Shown: piece by piece, positions 63,857 to 64,000 of the stretch
How positions within the stretch are numbered: the stretch's first letter is position 1
Layout of the letters: each line of letters opens with the position of its first letter
Assembly: GCA_002685535.1 (NCBI GenBank)
Contig: NYXK01000211.1
Span: forward strand, 52,667-116,666
From: Deltaproteobacteria bacterium
GTDB lineage: Bacteria > SAR324 > NAC60-12
Length of the DNA stretch: 64,000 nucleotides
Direction: 5' to 3'
Notes under the pieces: generated by a model
The model's database searches: none
Told to the model about the DNA's origin: nothing
What the model saw: the letters and a program-made list of their open reading frames with translations, nothing else
Program-made: the position numbers and the translations under genes

Positions 63857-64000
63857 GAGACAGCCTAGAAGGTGTCCGGCTTGAATAGTACATAAATTTT
63901 GTATGATTTGTGGACGTTTTTGAGCTTATTCTCCTGTTTTTGCATGGATTTCGCAGCGTTTTTCGCAAGAAAATACCTATACTTTATAAATGTATTTTAA
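63857..64000. other. Right end of window, AT-rich
   Basis: AT-rich sequence following the truncated monooxygenase; no gene seen. It may be the site of the event that removed the gene's 3' end. Confidence 0.4.

Noticed and set aside
1..64000. CRISPR arrays, bacterial operons, insertion sequences
   Set aside because: No regularly spaced repeats or bacterial gene organisation; the DNA is clearly fungal nuclear.

Overview
This window is nuclear DNA from a filamentous ascomycete (Pezizomycotina; a leotiomycete-like fungus is my best guess, but nothing here fixes the class). The evidence is short GT-AG introns of about 45-70 nt, 2EXR and HET-type proteins, a Zn2Cys6 regulator with a fungal-specific middle domain, a STRIPAK subunit, a microsomal-type P450, and secreted or GPI-anchored proteins. 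All genes are monocistronic on both strands. Exon structures were inferred by eye from reading frames, splice signals and remembered protein families.

Layout. 0-1.1 kb: end of a HET-like gene and a broken short-chain dehydrogenase. 2.3-16.7 kb: a loose proline-catabolism neighbourhood with proline dehydrogenase, a 2EXR protein, a flavin-reductase-like protein, a Zn2Cys6 regulator, a cupredoxin-like membrane protein, a mitochondrial RidA and P5C dehydrogenase. 17-23 kb: a P450 with an apparent frameshift, an AT-rich transposon relic and a secreted Mala s 1/Tri14-like protein. 23-27 kb: gene-poor DNA and an F-box-like gene. 27.4-28.9 kb: a divergent pair made of an Ada-type alkylation sensor/regulator and a minimal O6-alkylguanine alkyltransferase. 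30-31 kb: a disrupted hypothetical gene.

31.5 kb: a tRNA-Glu(CTC) gene that folds correctly only if two insertions are removed. One is at the usual 37/38 site. The other is a 55-nt segment in the D-loop that looks exactly like a spliceosomal intron (GTAAGT, TTAAC, CAG). This is the most unusual object in the window.

32-35.4 kb: Far11/HAM-2/STRIP STRIPAK scaffold. 36-48 kb: a GAPDH NAD-domain fragment, an APH-like kinase, a secreted GMC oxidoreductase, a GFA/CENP-V protein, small hypothetical proteins, an Hsp70-like relic and a hypothetical gene broken by a nonsense codon. 48-64 kb: a secreted protein with a GC-AG intron, a 1616-residue coiled-coil GAR-domain protein, a GPI-type secreted protein interrupted by TAG, a cysteine-tail protein and a truncated flavin monooxygenase.

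The window holds an unusual number of broken genes, and four of the lesions are in-frame TAG codons. Decay by C-to-T change (RIP-like), strain-specific pseudogenisation or assembly error could each explain this.
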